Of a DNA stretch of 59,587 nucleotides, positions 7,541 to 16,302 are shown one piece after another; position 1 is the stretch's first letter, and every line of letters starts with the position of its first letter. Position numbers and translations under genes: made by a program. A model generated the notes under the pieces. The model was not told the DNA's origin. It was given only the letters and a program-made list of their open reading frames with translations, and made no database searches. Source of the stretch: an uncultured Alistipes sp. (GTDB lineage Bacteria > Bacteroidota > Bacteroidia > Bacteroidales > Rikenellaceae); assembly GCF_902388705.1 (NCBI RefSeq), contig NZ_CABMQJ010000011.1:1-59587 (forward strand), given 5' to 3'.

Positions 7541-9583
7541 ATGGATATTCGAAAACGAAATATTGTCCGCGCGTTGCGCGCCGCGGTACTGCTGCTCTTC
7601 GTATCGGCGTTTTTGAGCCGCTGCGCCAGCATGATGACCCCCACGGGCGGGCCGCGCGACACGCTGCCCCCGGTGATTCTGAACATGACGCCCGACAACT
7701 TCTCGACCGACCGGCCGCTCGTGCACCACGAGAAGATTTACATCCTGTTCGACGAGTTCGTGCAGCTCAAAGACCAGCAGAAAGAGTTTTTCACCTCGCC
7801 GCAGATGAAGAAGAAGCCGCTCATCTCGATGCGCGGCAAGGGCATCGTCGTCCAGCTGCGCGATACGCTCGAGGCGAATACGACCTATGCGCTCAATTTC
7901 GGCAGCGCCATCCGCGACAACAACGAGGGCAATCCGCTCTATTCGATGCGCTACGTCTTTTCTACCGGCCCCGAAATCGACTCGATGATTCTCTCGGGCT
8001 ATACCGCCGACAGTTACAAGGCCGACTCCGTGTCGAAGAGTTTCATCTGGTTCTTCCCCGCCGATTCGGTGGAGGACGTGGCCGAATACGACTCGACGAT
8101 TTTCAAATACAAGCCCGCCGTCATCGCCCGTGCCGAGAACAACGGCATCTTCATCGCCCAGAACCTCAAGCCGATTCCCTACCGGGTCTATGCCGTGCAG
8201 GATAAGAACGACAACCAGATATACGAGCCCGGTTCCGACCAGGTCGGATTCCTCGAGGGGACGTACAACCCGGCCGAGCAGCCCGATTTCGCCATGTGGT
8301 TCGACTCCATCCGCCGATACGTCACGGCCGAGCCGCAGCTTTATTTCCGGATGTTCACCGACAAGGCGTTCCGCCGCCAGACGCTTTCCGAGAGCGAGCG
8401 TCCCCAGCAGCACAAGGCGATGCTCTACTTCGCCGCTGCGCATCCGCAGATCGAACGCATCCGTTTCGACAGCATTCCCGAGGAGAACGTCATCGTCGAT
8501 CCGCAGACCGTCGGGCGGGATACCATCGCCCTGTGGTTCAACATGCCCTCTTCGGCGCTGCCCGATACGATCAAGGGCGAGATAACCTATTTCAAGCACG
8601 ATACGGTCAATGTCCTGCAATCCGTCACCGAGCCGCTGAAGCTGCCGTGGCGGCTGATCGAAACCAAAGAGCAGGAGAAGGAGCGCGAAAAGCTCGAACG
8701 CGAACGCCGCAAGGCCGAAGCCGCCGGCGAGGAGTGGGTCGAGCCGAAAAAGCCGAATCCCTTTGCCTATAAACTTCCGCTGACGGGCGAAGTCAATCCC
8801 GAAAACCACCTGACGATGGATTTCGACTATCCGCTCACCCGGCTCGATTCGGCCTCCATGCTGCTGACGCTCACCCTGCCGGACAACAACGTCGAGGATG
8901 TTCCCGTGCAGTTCGTGCGCGATACGGGACAGCTCCGGCGCTGGTATATCCGCGCGCCGTGGAAAACGGGCGGCCAGTATACGCTGACCATTCCCGAGGG
9001 GGCAATCACCGATGTCGCGGGCTTTTCCAACGACTCGATTATCGGCAAATATACGGTGCTCGATCCCGAGAAGTTCGCCACGGTGAAAATCCGTGTCACG
9101 GGCCGGGACGACGGCACGAAATACATCCTCCAGCTGCTCGACGGCAGCAATACGCTCAAACAGGAGAAGCGCGACGTCACCACGGGCGACTGGCAGTTCA
9201 ACTACGTCCCTGCCGGCGAAATCAAGTTCCGCATCATCGAAGACCGGAACGGCAACGGAAAGTGGGATACGGGCAATGTCGTCGAACGCCTCCAGCCCGA
9301 GCGGGCCGAGATTTACGCCAACGACGACGGCGAGGATACCTTCGCCACGAAAGCCAACTGGGAAATCGAGTTGGCCATGGATATGAACCGCATTTTCGCC
9401 CCGGTGACGATGGAGTCGCTTTCGCGCCTGCTCGACGAGCGCGAGGCCCAGCGCCTGCGCCGCGAGGAGGAGAAGCGGGCCAAGGAGCCGAAGAAGAAAC
9501 AGCACGACCACAACAACGACCAGAACAACCGCATGAACAACAGCATGAACTCCACGGGCGGCATGTTCAGTAATTTCCGATAG
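7541..9583 (+). CDS. Large Ig-like-domain lipoprotein
   Basis: The 680-residue product starts two bases after the previous stop. An N-terminal hydrophobic segment ends in FLSRCAS (Cys28), a relaxed lipobox, followed by TPTGGPRDTLPPVIL. This opening and the next block, with a strand such as KIYILFDEFVQLKDQQ, are typical of Bacteroidetes lipoproteins carrying an SbsA/Big_5-type Ig-like domain. The C-terminal part has further beta-rich segments, and the tail is charged and low in complexity (REEEKRAKEPKKKQHDHNN). It is probably an outer-membrane or periplasmic lipoprotein. Its exact job is not known; its neighbours (lipoprotein before, beta-barrel after) suggest an envelope assembly unit. Confidence 0.75.
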   Translation: MDIRKRNIVRALRAAVLLLFVSAFLSRCASMMTPTGGPRDTLPPVILNMTPDNFSTDRPLVHHEKIYILFDEFVQLKDQQKEFFTSPQMKKKPLISMRGKGIVVQLRDTLEANTTYALNFGSAIRDNNEGNPLYSMRYVFSTGPEIDSMILSGYTADSYKADSVSKSFIWFFPADSVEDVAEYDSTIFKYKPAVIARAENNGIFIAQNLKPIPYRVYAVQDKNDNQIYEPGSDQVGFLEGTYNPAEQPDFAMWFDSIRRYVTAEPQLYFRMFTDKAFRRQTLSESERPQQHKAMLYFAAAHPQIERIRFDSIPEENVIVDPQTVGRDTIALWFNMPSSALPDTIKGEITYFKHDTVNVLQSVTEPLKLPWRLIETKEQEKEREKLERERRKAEAAGEEWVEPKKPNPFAYKLPLTGEVNPENHLTMDFDYPLTRLDSASMLLTLTLPDNNVEDVPVQFVRDTGQLRRWYIRAPWKTGGQYTLTIPEGAITDVAGFSNDSIIGKYTVLDPEKFATVKIRVTGRDDGTKYILQLLDGSNTLKQEKRDVTTGDWQFNYVPAGEIKFRIIEDRNGNGKWDTGNVVERLQPERAEIYANDDGEDTFATKANWEIELAMDMNRIFAPVTMESLSRLLDEREAQRLRREEEKRAKEPKKKQHDHNNDQNNRMNNSMNSTGGMFSNFR

Positions 9584-9587
9584 CGCG

Positions 9588-10394
9588 ATGATGAAGAAGC
9601 AATTGATAAACCTGTTGTCGCTCGCGGCCGCCGTCTGCTGCTGGCAGGGTGCCGCGGCGCAGCACACGCTCGGTTTCACCGCGGGCTACGGCATGGCCAA
9701 CGCCCGCCTCGAACCCAAGCAGGAGATGAAAGCGATGTGGGGTTCCTATACGGCGGGCCTCACGTGGCGCTACTACGGCACCCAGCGTTTCGTCGGCGGC
9801 TTCGGCATCGATCTGGAATTCCTCCAGCAGGGCTTCTCGTTCGCGACCAACGCCGCGATGGTCGAGGAGAAAAAGGATTTCCGCTACTATACGCGCCATA
9901 TCAATTCGATTGTGCTGCCCATTGTCTGGCAGCCCCACGTTTATATGCTGCGCCATCGCGTCCGCGTTTACCTCGAAGCGGCGGCGACATTCTCCTACCA
10001 CCTCTCTTCGACCTACGAGGACGAGGCCGCCAGGGCATCGGGTGTGGCCGACTGGAAGGGCGACTACCCGTTCAAGCTTGCCCGCGACAACCGCTGGGGC
10101 TACGGACTTGCCGGCGGCGGCGGCGTGGCGGTGCTGATTCGCCGCTTCGAAATCAACTTCCGCGCCCGCTACTATTTCGGGTTTTCGGACATCGTCCGCA
10201 ACCGCAACAAATACGCCGACAACGTCGGCGACGGCACGGAAAACCCCTTCTGGGCTACGCCGATGCGTTCGCCGCTGGACAACCTCACCATTTCGGTGGG
10301 TTTGAGCTACCGCTTCAACAAGGAGGGCTTCTCGACCTGGAAGCCGCGCCAGAAACGTGAAAAGAACCGCGAAGTGTTCAAATACGGATTATAA
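9588..10394 (+). CDS. Outer-membrane beta-barrel protein (porin-family-like)
   Basis: The 268-residue product has a signal peptide ending GAAAQ. It then has alternating amphipathic strands such as HTLGFTAGYGMANARL, TAGLTWRYYG and VGLSYRFNKEG, with aromatic residues at strand ends, as in small bacterial outer-membrane barrels. A basic tail follows the last strand (KPRQKREKNREVFKYGL), which is unusual for a barrel that normally ends at the last strand. The start ATG lies five bases after the Ig-like lipoprotein gene. The next gene (rbfA) starts 12 bases after its stop. Confidence 0.72.
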   Translation: MMKKQLINLLSLAAAVCCWQGAAAQHTLGFTAGYGMANARLEPKQEMKAMWGSYTAGLTWRYYGTQRFVGGFGIDLEFLQQGFSFATNAAMVEEKKDFRYYTRHINSIVLPIVWQPHVYMLRHRVRVYLEAAATFSYHLSSTYEDEAARASGVADWKGDYPFKLARDNRWGYGLAGGGGVAVLIRRFEINFRARYYFGFSDIVRNRNKYADNVGDGTENPFWATPMRSPLDNLTISVGLSYRFNKEGFSTWKPRQKREKNREVFKYGL

Positions 10395-10405
10395 TTTTTC
10401 GAGTT

Positions 10406-10756
10406 ATGGAAACTACAAGACAGCAGAAAATCGCCAAACAGATACAGAAAGACGTTGCCGAAATCTTCCAGAAGGAGGGTGCCGGCATCGTCCGCGGGTC
10501 GCTCGTCACGGTCACGGCCGTGCGCATGTCGCCCGATTTCGGTTATGCCAAAATCTACGTCAGCATCTTCCCCTTCGAGCATAGTGCCGCGACGATGCAG
10601 GAGATCGAGCGCCAGAACTGGTTCATCCGCCGCGCCCTGGGGCAGCGTATCCGCAACCAGCTCAAGAACGTGCCCGAAATCCAGTTTTTCCTCGACGACT
10701 CGCTCGAATACATCGAGCATATCGAGCAGGCGCTCAAGAACGACAAGAACGAATAA
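10406..10756 (+). CDS. rbfA: Ribosome-binding factor A
   Basis: The 116-residue product matches RbfA. It opens TRQQKIAKQIQKDVAEIF and has a KH-like core with TVTAVRMSPDFGYAKIYVSIFP, ending with the family block VPEIQFFLDDSLEYIEHIEQ. RbfA binds the 30S subunit and helps 16S rRNA maturation, especially in the cold. The length is normal. It is followed 15 bases later by the LolC/E-like permease gene; this rbfA, permease pair with further envelope genes reads as one transcription unit from about 2.5 kb onward. Confidence 0.95.
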   Translation: METTRQQKIAKQIQKDVAEIFQKEGAGIVRGSLVTVTAVRMSPDFGYAKIYVSIFPFEHSAATMQEIERQNWFIRRALGQRIRNQLKNVPEIQFFLDDSLEYIEHIEQALKNDKNE

Positions 10757-10771
10757 CCTCCGCGCCCCGAC

Positions 10772-11977
10772 ATGCTGCCGCAATTCTTCGCCCGCCGCTA
10801 CCTTTTCTCGCCCAAATCCCGTTCGGTCGTCAACCTGATTTCGGGCTTGAGCGTGGTGGCCGTCGCGATGCCCGTTGCGGCGATGATTATCCTGCTGTCG
10901 GTCTTCAACGGGTTCGAGAGCCTCGTCAAATCGATGTGCTCGGCTTTCGACGCCGACCTGACCGTCACACCCCGGCAGGGGCAGACCTTTGCCGCCGATG
11001 CTGTCGACACGGCTGCCGTGGCGCGTATCGACGGGGTGGAGGCGTTCTCGTTCATCCTCGAGCAGAGCGCCCTGCTGGAACATGCGGGACGCCAGGCTAC
11101 CGCGACGGTGCGGGGCGTCGACGATGCCTACGGCGAGGTCTTTCCGCTTGCCGAGGCCATTCCCTCGGGTGAGTTCCGGGTGCGCCTGGGCGACCTCGAG
11201 CGGCTCGTCATGGGACAGTCGATGGCCTATATGCTGGGTGTGCGTACGCTTGCCGATGCCGACGTCAACGTATACGCTGTGCGCCGGGGATCCTTTTCGT
11301 CGCTGCTGCCTTTCGACAATTACACGCGGCGCACGGTGCCCCTGGGCGGGGTTTACTCCCTCGACCTTGAAACCGAGCGCACCTATGTCCTCGCCTCGCT
11401 GCGGCTGGCGCAGGAGCTTTTCAGCCATCCCGGCCGGGTTTCGGGCCTCGTCGTCCGCCTGCAGGAGGGCGCCGATGCGGAGCGGGTGCGCCAAGCGCTG
11501 GAGCAGCGGCTGGGCGGCGAATACCGTGTCCGCACACGCTACGAACTGCGGGCCTCGTTCTACCGGATTATGACCTACGAGAAATGGGGTATCTTCTTCA
11601 TCTCGCTGCTGGTGCTGCTCGTCGCGTCGTTCTCGGTTGTCGGGGCGCTGGCGATGCTGATTGTCGACAAGCGGCGCGATATCGCGACGCTGCGGGCCCT
11701 GGGGGCCGACACGTCGCTTGTGCGGGCCGTTTTTCGCAGCGAGGGGCTTTTGATTTGCGGCCTCGGTGCGCTGTTCGGGGTGGTTCTCGGCGTCGGGGCG
11801 AGCCTGGTGCAGCAGCATTTCGGGCTGATCGGCATTCCCGCCGAAACGTTCCTTACGAAGAGTTATCCCGTCGAGTTCCGTTTCGGCGACCTGGTGGTCG
11901 TCCTTGCGGCTTTCGGCCTTGTCGCCTACGTCATTTCGAACATTACCGTGCGCAGCATGGTGAAACATAACACCTGA
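10772..11977 (+). CDS. LolC/LolE-type ABC transporter permease (lipoprotein release)
   Basis: The 401-residue product has the FtsX/LolE layout: one N-terminal membrane helix (about residues 20-45), a large periplasmic MacB_PCD-like domain, and three C-terminal helices (about 268-295, 316-340, 367-390). The start FFARRYLFSPKSRSVVNLISGLSVV is a hallmark of the LolC/E family, as is the coupling helix region DKRRDIATLRALGAD. It probably works with a LolD-like ATPase, not seen here, to lift lipoproteins out of the inner membrane. It is clearly different from the five 800-residue permeases at 25-37 kb, which have eight helices. Confidence 0.88.
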   Translation: MLPQFFARRYLFSPKSRSVVNLISGLSVVAVAMPVAAMIILLSVFNGFESLVKSMCSAFDADLTVTPRQGQTFAADAVDTAAVARIDGVEAFSFILEQSALLEHAGRQATATVRGVDDAYGEVFPLAEAIPSGEFRVRLGDLERLVMGQSMAYMLGVRTLADADVNVYAVRRGSFSSLLPFDNYTRRTVPLGGVYSLDLETERTYVLASLRLAQELFSHPGRVSGLVVRLQEGADAERVRQALEQRLGGEYRVRTRYELRASFYRIMTYEKWGIFFISLLVLLVASFSVVGALAMLIVDKRRDIATLRALGADTSLVRAVFRSEGLLICGLGALFGVVLGVGASLVQQHFGLIGIPAETFLTKSYPVEFRFGDLVVVLAAFGLVAYVISNITVRSMVKHNT

Positions 11978-11979
11978 TT

Positions 11980-12807
11980 ATGAAACCTGTTTTCCGCATA
12001 TCGCTTTGCGCCCTCGTGCTGTTGCTGGCCGGGGCCTGTGCCCGCCACAAGATTATTCCCGACAGGAAACTGGCGCAGATTTTCCACGATGCTTTCCTGA
12101 CCAACGCCTATATCGGCGACCGGCAGATGAGCGTCGATTCGCTGAAGATTTACGAGCCGGTTTTCGCCAAATACGGCTATACGACCGAAGATGTCTACTA
12201 CACGATCGGCAACTTCTCGAAACGCAAGAGCGCGCGCCTGGGCGATGTGGTCGAGCTGGCTATCGAACAACTCGAGGCCGAGGGCAAGGCCCTCAACCGA
12301 GAGGTTGCCGTGCTCGATACGATTGACAACGTCGCCCGCCGGGCCTTTACGCGGACGGTTTATGCCGATTCGCTTATCCGCGTGGGGTCGCTGCGCGATA
12401 CGGCGCGGCTGCGGATCGCCATCGACGTGCAGCCCGGCGAGTACGACCTCCGGCTCAAATACCTCGTCGATTCGCTCGACCGCAACGACAGGGGACTGCG
12501 GGGCGTCGTCTGGCTCGAGCGTATGGACAGCACGCGCGCCAGCGTCTATACGACGACGCTGCGCCGCAACCGCACCGAGAACTTCACGCGCCGCTTCACG
12601 GTCGACAGCACGCACCGGCGCCTCCGCCTGGACTTCATCGATTTCCGCGAAAAACCCCAGCGGCCTTCGGTGACGATCACCGACCTTACGGTCGACTATA
12701 CCCCCCGAACGTCCGCAGCCGTGGACAGCCTCTACCTGCAGCAGCTCGACATTCGCATCTTCGCCGATGAATTCTTCCGCGCAGCCCTTCCGGCGGATAG
12801 CCTCTAA
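11980..12807 (+). CDS. DUF4296-family lipoprotein
   Basis: The 275-residue product has a lipobox LLAGAC (Cys20) and then the DUF4296 core with IIPDRKLAQIFHDAFLTNAY and YGYTTEDVYYTIGNFSKRKSA. The C-terminal half is beta-rich and ends in a run of charged residues. DUF4296 proteins are Bacteroidetes-specific lipoproteins of unknown function, often next to lipoprotein-transport and metal-dependent hydrolase genes. The end of the gene overlaps the start of the deaminase gene by 41 bases, so translation of the two is probably coupled. Confidence 0.85.
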   Translation: MKPVFRISLCALVLLLAGACARHKIIPDRKLAQIFHDAFLTNAYIGDRQMSVDSLKIYEPVFAKYGYTTEDVYYTIGNFSKRKSARLGDVVELAIEQLEAEGKALNREVAVLDTIDNVARRAFTRTVYADSLIRVGSLRDTARLRIAIDVQPGEYDLRLKYLVDSLDRNDRGLRGVVWLERMDSTRASVYTTTLRRNRTENFTRRFTVDSTHRRLRLDFIDFREKPQRPSVTITDLTVDYTPRTSAAVDSLYLQQLDIRIFADEFFRAALPADSL

Positions 12808-13915
12808 CCTGCTGTGGACGCCGCAGGGCCTGTTCCGCAATCCCCTCGTCGGGGTCGCGGCGGACGGCCGCATCCTCACGGTCGATACCTGCGACGAGCC
12901 GGATCGCAGCCCCGGCACCGAATTTTACGCCGGCGTCCTCGCGCCGGGACTGGTCAACGCCCATTGCCACCTCGAACTCTCCTACCTGCGGGGCGCAATC
13001 CCCGAAGGGTGCGGTTTCGCCGGGTTCGCGAGCGGTATGGCCCGGGTTCGCGAGCGATTTTCCGACGAGCAGCGCCGCGAAGCCGTTTCCGCCGCCGATG
13101 CGGCGATGCGGCAGGCCGGCATCGAGGCCGTGGGCGATGTTTCGAACGGCGATACGACTTTCGCCGTGAAATCGGACAGCAGGATTGCCTACCATACTTT
13201 CGTCGAGTTTTTCGGCCTGCGCGCGTCGTCTGCCGACCCTTTGCGGCCGTTGCTCCGGCATCCGCACACTTCGCTTACGCCCCATTCGCTCTATTCGGTG
13301 CAGGACGCTCCGCTGCGTGCCATCGCCGCGGAGGGCGATGCGCCGCTCTCGATTCATTTCCTGGAGTCCCCGGGCGAAGCGGCGCTTTTCGAGCGCCGCG
13401 GGCCGTTGTGGGAGTGGTACGAAAAGGCCGGTTTCTCCTGCGACTTCCTGCATTACGGCTCTGCTGCCGAACGGCTCGTTGCCAGCGTGCCGCGTGACCG
13501 CCGTGTGCTGCTGGTGCATAACTGCTGTGTCACCCAGCGGGACATCGACATCGTCATGGAACATTTTACAGCCCCCGTATGGTGGTGCCTGTGCCCCCGC
13601 TCCAACCGCTATATTTCCGGCCTCGAGCCGCCCGTCGGGCTGCTGCGCCGCAACCGGTTAGCTATCTGCCTCGGCACCGATTCGCTCGCGTCGAACGACC
13701 GCCTTTCGGTCTTCGAGGAGATGCGCATGTTCCCCGGCATTCCGCTTCCCGAACTGCTCTCGTGGGCGGCGTCGGGCGGCGCTCGGGCGCTCGGCATGGA
13801 CGATGAACTGGGGACGGTCGCTCCGGGTCGCCGCTGCGGCCTTACGGTCATCTCCGGCCTCGATTATGATACGCTGTGCCTGACTTCCGCCTCGCAAATC
13901 CGCCGCATCCTGTAA
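12767..13915 (+). CDS. Amidohydrolase-superfamily deaminase (TRZ/ATZ type)
   Basis: The 382-residue product is a metal-dependent hydrolase of the COG0402 group. The first metal site NAHCHLE is at residues 64-70 (His66, His68). A later His lies in LSIHFLES and another in LLVHNCCV; the active-site Asp is in CLGTDSLASND, after the CPRSN motif typical of this group. Family members deaminate purines, pyrimidines or aminofutalosine. Because mqnA and mqnE are in the same window, a role as aminodeoxyfutalosine deaminase is possible, but nothing in the sequence proves it; guanine- or adenosine-type deaminases remain alternatives. It is the last gene of the long plus-strand run. Confidence 0.8.
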   Translation: MNSSAQPFRRIASNLLWTPQGLFRNPLVGVAADGRILTVDTCDEPDRSPGTEFYAGVLAPGLVNAHCHLELSYLRGAIPEGCGFAGFASGMARVRERFSDEQRREAVSAADAAMRQAGIEAVGDVSNGDTTFAVKSDSRIAYHTFVEFFGLRASSADPLRPLLRHPHTSLTPHSLYSVQDAPLRAIAAEGDAPLSIHFLESPGEAALFERRGPLWEWYEKAGFSCDFLHYGSAAERLVASVPRDRRVLLVHNCCVTQRDIDIVMEHFTAPVWWCLCPRSNRYISGLEPPVGLLRRNRLAICLGTDSLASNDRLSVFEEMRMFPGIPLPELLSWAASGGARALGMDDELGTVAPGRRCGLTVISGLDYDTLCLTSASQIRRIL

Positions 13916-13970
13916 CCGGCGCCGCATTGTAGCTTTTTCGCAAATATTCCACCCTCCTGCCGCCCTTGTT

Positions 13971-14320
13971 CCTGCCGGGCGCTGTTCTTGCCCCTGCAGG
14001 CGCTACTCTTGTTCCTGCCAATACCTGCCCATGTTCCCGTTGTCCCGGCCCTTGTTCCTGCCGGGCGCCGCTTCCATTTCTGCCGGGCCCTGTTCTTGTC
14101 CCTGCAGGCGCTACTCTTGTTCCTGCCAATACCTGCCCATGTTCCCGTTGTCCCGGCCCTTGTTCCTGCCGGGCGCCGCTTCCATTTCTGCCGGGCCCTG
14201 TTCTTGTCCCTGCAGGCGCTACTCTTGTTCCTGCCAATACCTGCCCATGTTCCCGTTGTCCCGGCCCTTGTTCCTGCCGGGCGCCGCTTCCATTCCTGCC
14301 GGGCCCTGTTCTTGCCCCTG
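13971..14320. repeat. 108-bp tandem minisatellite, about 3.2 copies
   Basis: The anchor ACTCTTGTTCCTGCC recurs at 14005, 14113 and 14221, a period of exactly 108 bases, and copies are nearly identical (single-base differences such as TTGCC/TTGTC). Each unit is itself built of about five diverged 21-22-base pieces around TTGTTCCTGCC. The strand is rich in C and T. As 108 is 36 codons, long frames are open on both strands: a plus reading rich in Cys and Pro, and a minus reading rich in Gly, Arg and Gln (GPGRNGSGARQEQGPG). Near-identity of copies implies recent expansion or gene conversion; copy number may differ between strains. Confidence 0.9.
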
Positions 14321-14444
14321 CCTGCACCTACTTATGCCCCTCCTTTCCGGTACGGGTTTTTATCCCGGCCTACATCCGCTTTTGCCCCGGGTGCGGCCCG
14401 GTTCCCCGACCCCCCCCCGCTTGGCCATAAACATAAATATACAA

Positions 14445-14473
14445 GGGAGCCCACATCCGTGGGCTCCCTTTTT
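14445..14473 (+). terminator. Rho-independent terminator between convergent genes
   Basis: GGGAGCCCA (14445-14453), a six-base loop and TGGGCTCCC (14460-14468) form a perfect 9-bp stem followed by TTTTT. It faces rightward transcription; the A-run is weaker on the other side, so its action on the GH2 transcript is less sure. Confidence 0.9.
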
Positions 14474-14493
14474 ATTCGTTTTTGGCTCTTCGC

Positions 14494-16302
14494 CTATTTG
14501 TTCAGCGCGTTGCAGAGGCGTTCGTTGATTTTGCGGATACGCTCCGGCTCGATTTTCATCTCCTTGCGGTCGTAGGTCATCAGGCCGTTGACCTCCATCT
14601 CCACGTCGGTCGTCTGCGTGTAAACGCCTGCGGAGAAGCCGCGGCCGATCAGTTTGTAGAGCATGTCGGCATACTTCTCGTACTCGTCGGTCACCTCTTT
14701 GGGCGAATTGAGGCGGATGTAGCCCCAGTTGCGGTCGGGTTCCCAGAGGTGGCCCTTCATCACGAAGCCGATGCCGCCGTATTCACCCAGCACCGTTGCA
14801 CGGTTGGTGTCGAGCAGCGTCAGGCGCGGGTGGGGATAGTGGTGCGTATCGAGGATGTCGCCCGTGAGGTAGTGGTTGCCGCCGCTGGCGGGGTTCACCA
14901 AGCGCGAGGGATCGTAAGCCTTCGTCCACTCCACGATTTCCTGTGTTTTGAACTGTCCCCAGCACTCGTTGAACGGAACCCATACGCCGATCGAGGGGAA
15001 CGAGTAGAGGTAGTCGATGATTTCTTTCCACTCCTTGCGGTAGTTGGCCTCCGATTCGGCCGAGCGGTGTTTCTCTTCGCCGGTGAAGTAGCTGTGCATC
15101 TGCCACTGGGGCCCCTGGTCGCCGCTGGGCATGTCCTGCCATACGATCATACCCAGTTTGTCGCAGTAGTAGTACCAGCGTGCGGGCTCCACTTTCACGT
15201 GCTTGCGGATCATGTTGTAGCCCAGTTCTTTGGTCTTGATGACGTCGAAAGCCAGCGCTTCGTCCGAGGGGGCCGTGTAGAGGCCGTCGGGCCACCAGCC
15301 CTGATCCAGCGGGCCGAACTGGAATACGGGCTCGTTGTTCAGCTCCAGACGGACGATGTCGTCCGCGTCGCGGCCGGTCGAGAATTTACGCATCGCCGCG
15401 TAGCTTCCCACCTGGTCGACGGTCTTCCCGTTGCGTACGAGGCTGATTTTCAGGTCGTAGAGGAACGGCGTTGCGGGGCTCCACAGTTTGGGCTCTGCGA
15501 TTGTCAGTTCGGCCGCCGCACCTGCCAGGGCGCTGCCTTTGGCCGCCAGCGTCGTGCCGTCGTAAATCTCCACGTCGATGCGGTCGCCCGGCTGTGCGCC
15601 GTACACCGTGCTCTCGATGCGGAACGACTTGCGGTCGAGGTCGGGCGTCGTCTTGATATATTTGATGTACTGCTGGGGTACGGCCTCAAGCCATACCGTC
15701 TGCCAGATGCCGCTCACGGGAGTATACCAGATACCCTCGGGGCGGTTCACCTGCTTGCCGCGGGGCTGGTAGCCGGCGTCGGTCGGATCCCAGACGCGCA
15801 CCTTGAGGTCGTTGTCGCCTTTCTTGAGCGCCGCCGTGATGTCGATTTCGAACGGCGTGTAGCCGCCCGTGTGGCTGCCGACGCTGACGCCGTTGACCCA
15901 CACGTCGGTTTTCCAGTCGGCCGCGCCGATGTGGAGCAGCACGCGTTTGCCGTTCCACTTGGAGGGAACCGTGAACGTGCGGTTGTACCAGAGTTCGTTC
16001 TCTTTGTTCAAACGTTTGCCTACGCCCGAGAGGCTCGATTCCACGGCAAACGGCACGAGAATCTGTCCGTCGTATTTTTCGGGGGTCTGTCCCATCGGCA
16101 GGATGGCGTAGTCCCACAGGCCGTTGAGGTTCTGCCACTCGCCGCGCGTCATCTGCGGACGGGGATATTCGGGCAATACGTTCTGCGGGTCGAGTTTTTC
16201 GCCCCATTCGGTTTTGATACGGTCGCCCGCGGGCTGCCATTGCGCTATGCCGGCCATGGTCGTCAGCAGGGCCGCAGCGGTCAGGAGGATGTTTTTCTTC
16301 AT
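14494..16302 (-). CDS. Glycoside hydrolase family 2 enzyme, secreted
   Basis: The 602-residue product has a signal peptide ending in GIAQ, then a GH2 sugar-binding domain (MTRGEWQNLNGLWDYAI, SGVGKRLNKENELWYNRTF, RVLLHIGAADWKTDVWVNG) and an Ig-like middle. The TIM-barrel follows, with acid/base Glu446 in PFNECWGQF and probable nucleophile Glu507 in VLGEYGG. Family 2 includes beta-galactosidases, glucuronidases and mannosidases; the substrate cannot be told from sequence. The protein is short compared with full beta-galactosidases and lacks extra C-terminal domains. It stands alone, without SusC/D genes nearby, and has its own promoter-like motif. Confidence 0.9.
   Translation of the reverse strand: MKKNILLTAAALLTTMAGIAQWQPAGDRIKTEWGEKLDPQNVLPEYPRPQMTRGEWQNLNGLWDYAILPMGQTPEKYDGQILVPFAVESSLSGVGKRLNKENELWYNRTFTVPSKWNGKRVLLHIGAADWKTDVWVNGVSVGSHTGGYTPFEIDITAALKKGDNDLKVRVWDPTDAGYQPRGKQVNRPEGIWYTPVSGIWQTVWLEAVPQQYIKYIKTTPDLDRKSFRIESTVYGAQPGDRIDVEIYDGTTLAAKGSALAGAAAELTIAEPKLWSPATPFLYDLKISLVRNGKTVDQVGSYAAMRKFSTGRDADDIVRLELNNEPVFQFGPLDQGWWPDGLYTAPSDEALAFDVIKTKELGYNMIRKHVKVEPARWYYYCDKLGMIVWQDMPSGDQGPQWQMHSYFTGEEKHRSAESEANYRKEWKEIIDYLYSFPSIGVWVPFNECWGQFKTQEIVEWTKAYDPSRLVNPASGGNHYLTGDILDTHHYPHPRLTLLDTNRATVLGEYGGIGFVMKGHLWEPDRNWGYIRLNSPKEVTDEYEKYADMLYKLIGRGFSAGVYTQTTDVEMEVNGLMTYDRKEMKIEPERIRKINERLCNALNK

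Larger units (their letters stand above)
13916..14493. other. Intergenic region with tandem repeat and terminator, no gene called
   Basis: This gap lies between two convergent genes. It holds the 108-bp-period repeat (13971-14320), a stretch of looser C/T-rich sequence, a run of nine C at 14410-14418, and the strong terminator hairpin at 14445-14473. Frames are open through the repeat on both strands, but I judge them to be a side effect of a period divisible by three. Confidence 0.7.

Noticed and set aside
13971..14320. Possible CRISPR array
   Set aside because: The units are contiguous 108-bp copies with no unique spacers and no cas genes nearby.
13848..14327. Minus-strand frame with Gly/Arg/Gln-rich 36-residue repeats, and a Cys/Pro-rich plus-strand frame over the same DNA
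   Set aside because: Both are open because the repeat period is 108 bases. Neither has a start context, signal peptide or codon bias like its neighbours. Kept only as a repeat and as a finding.
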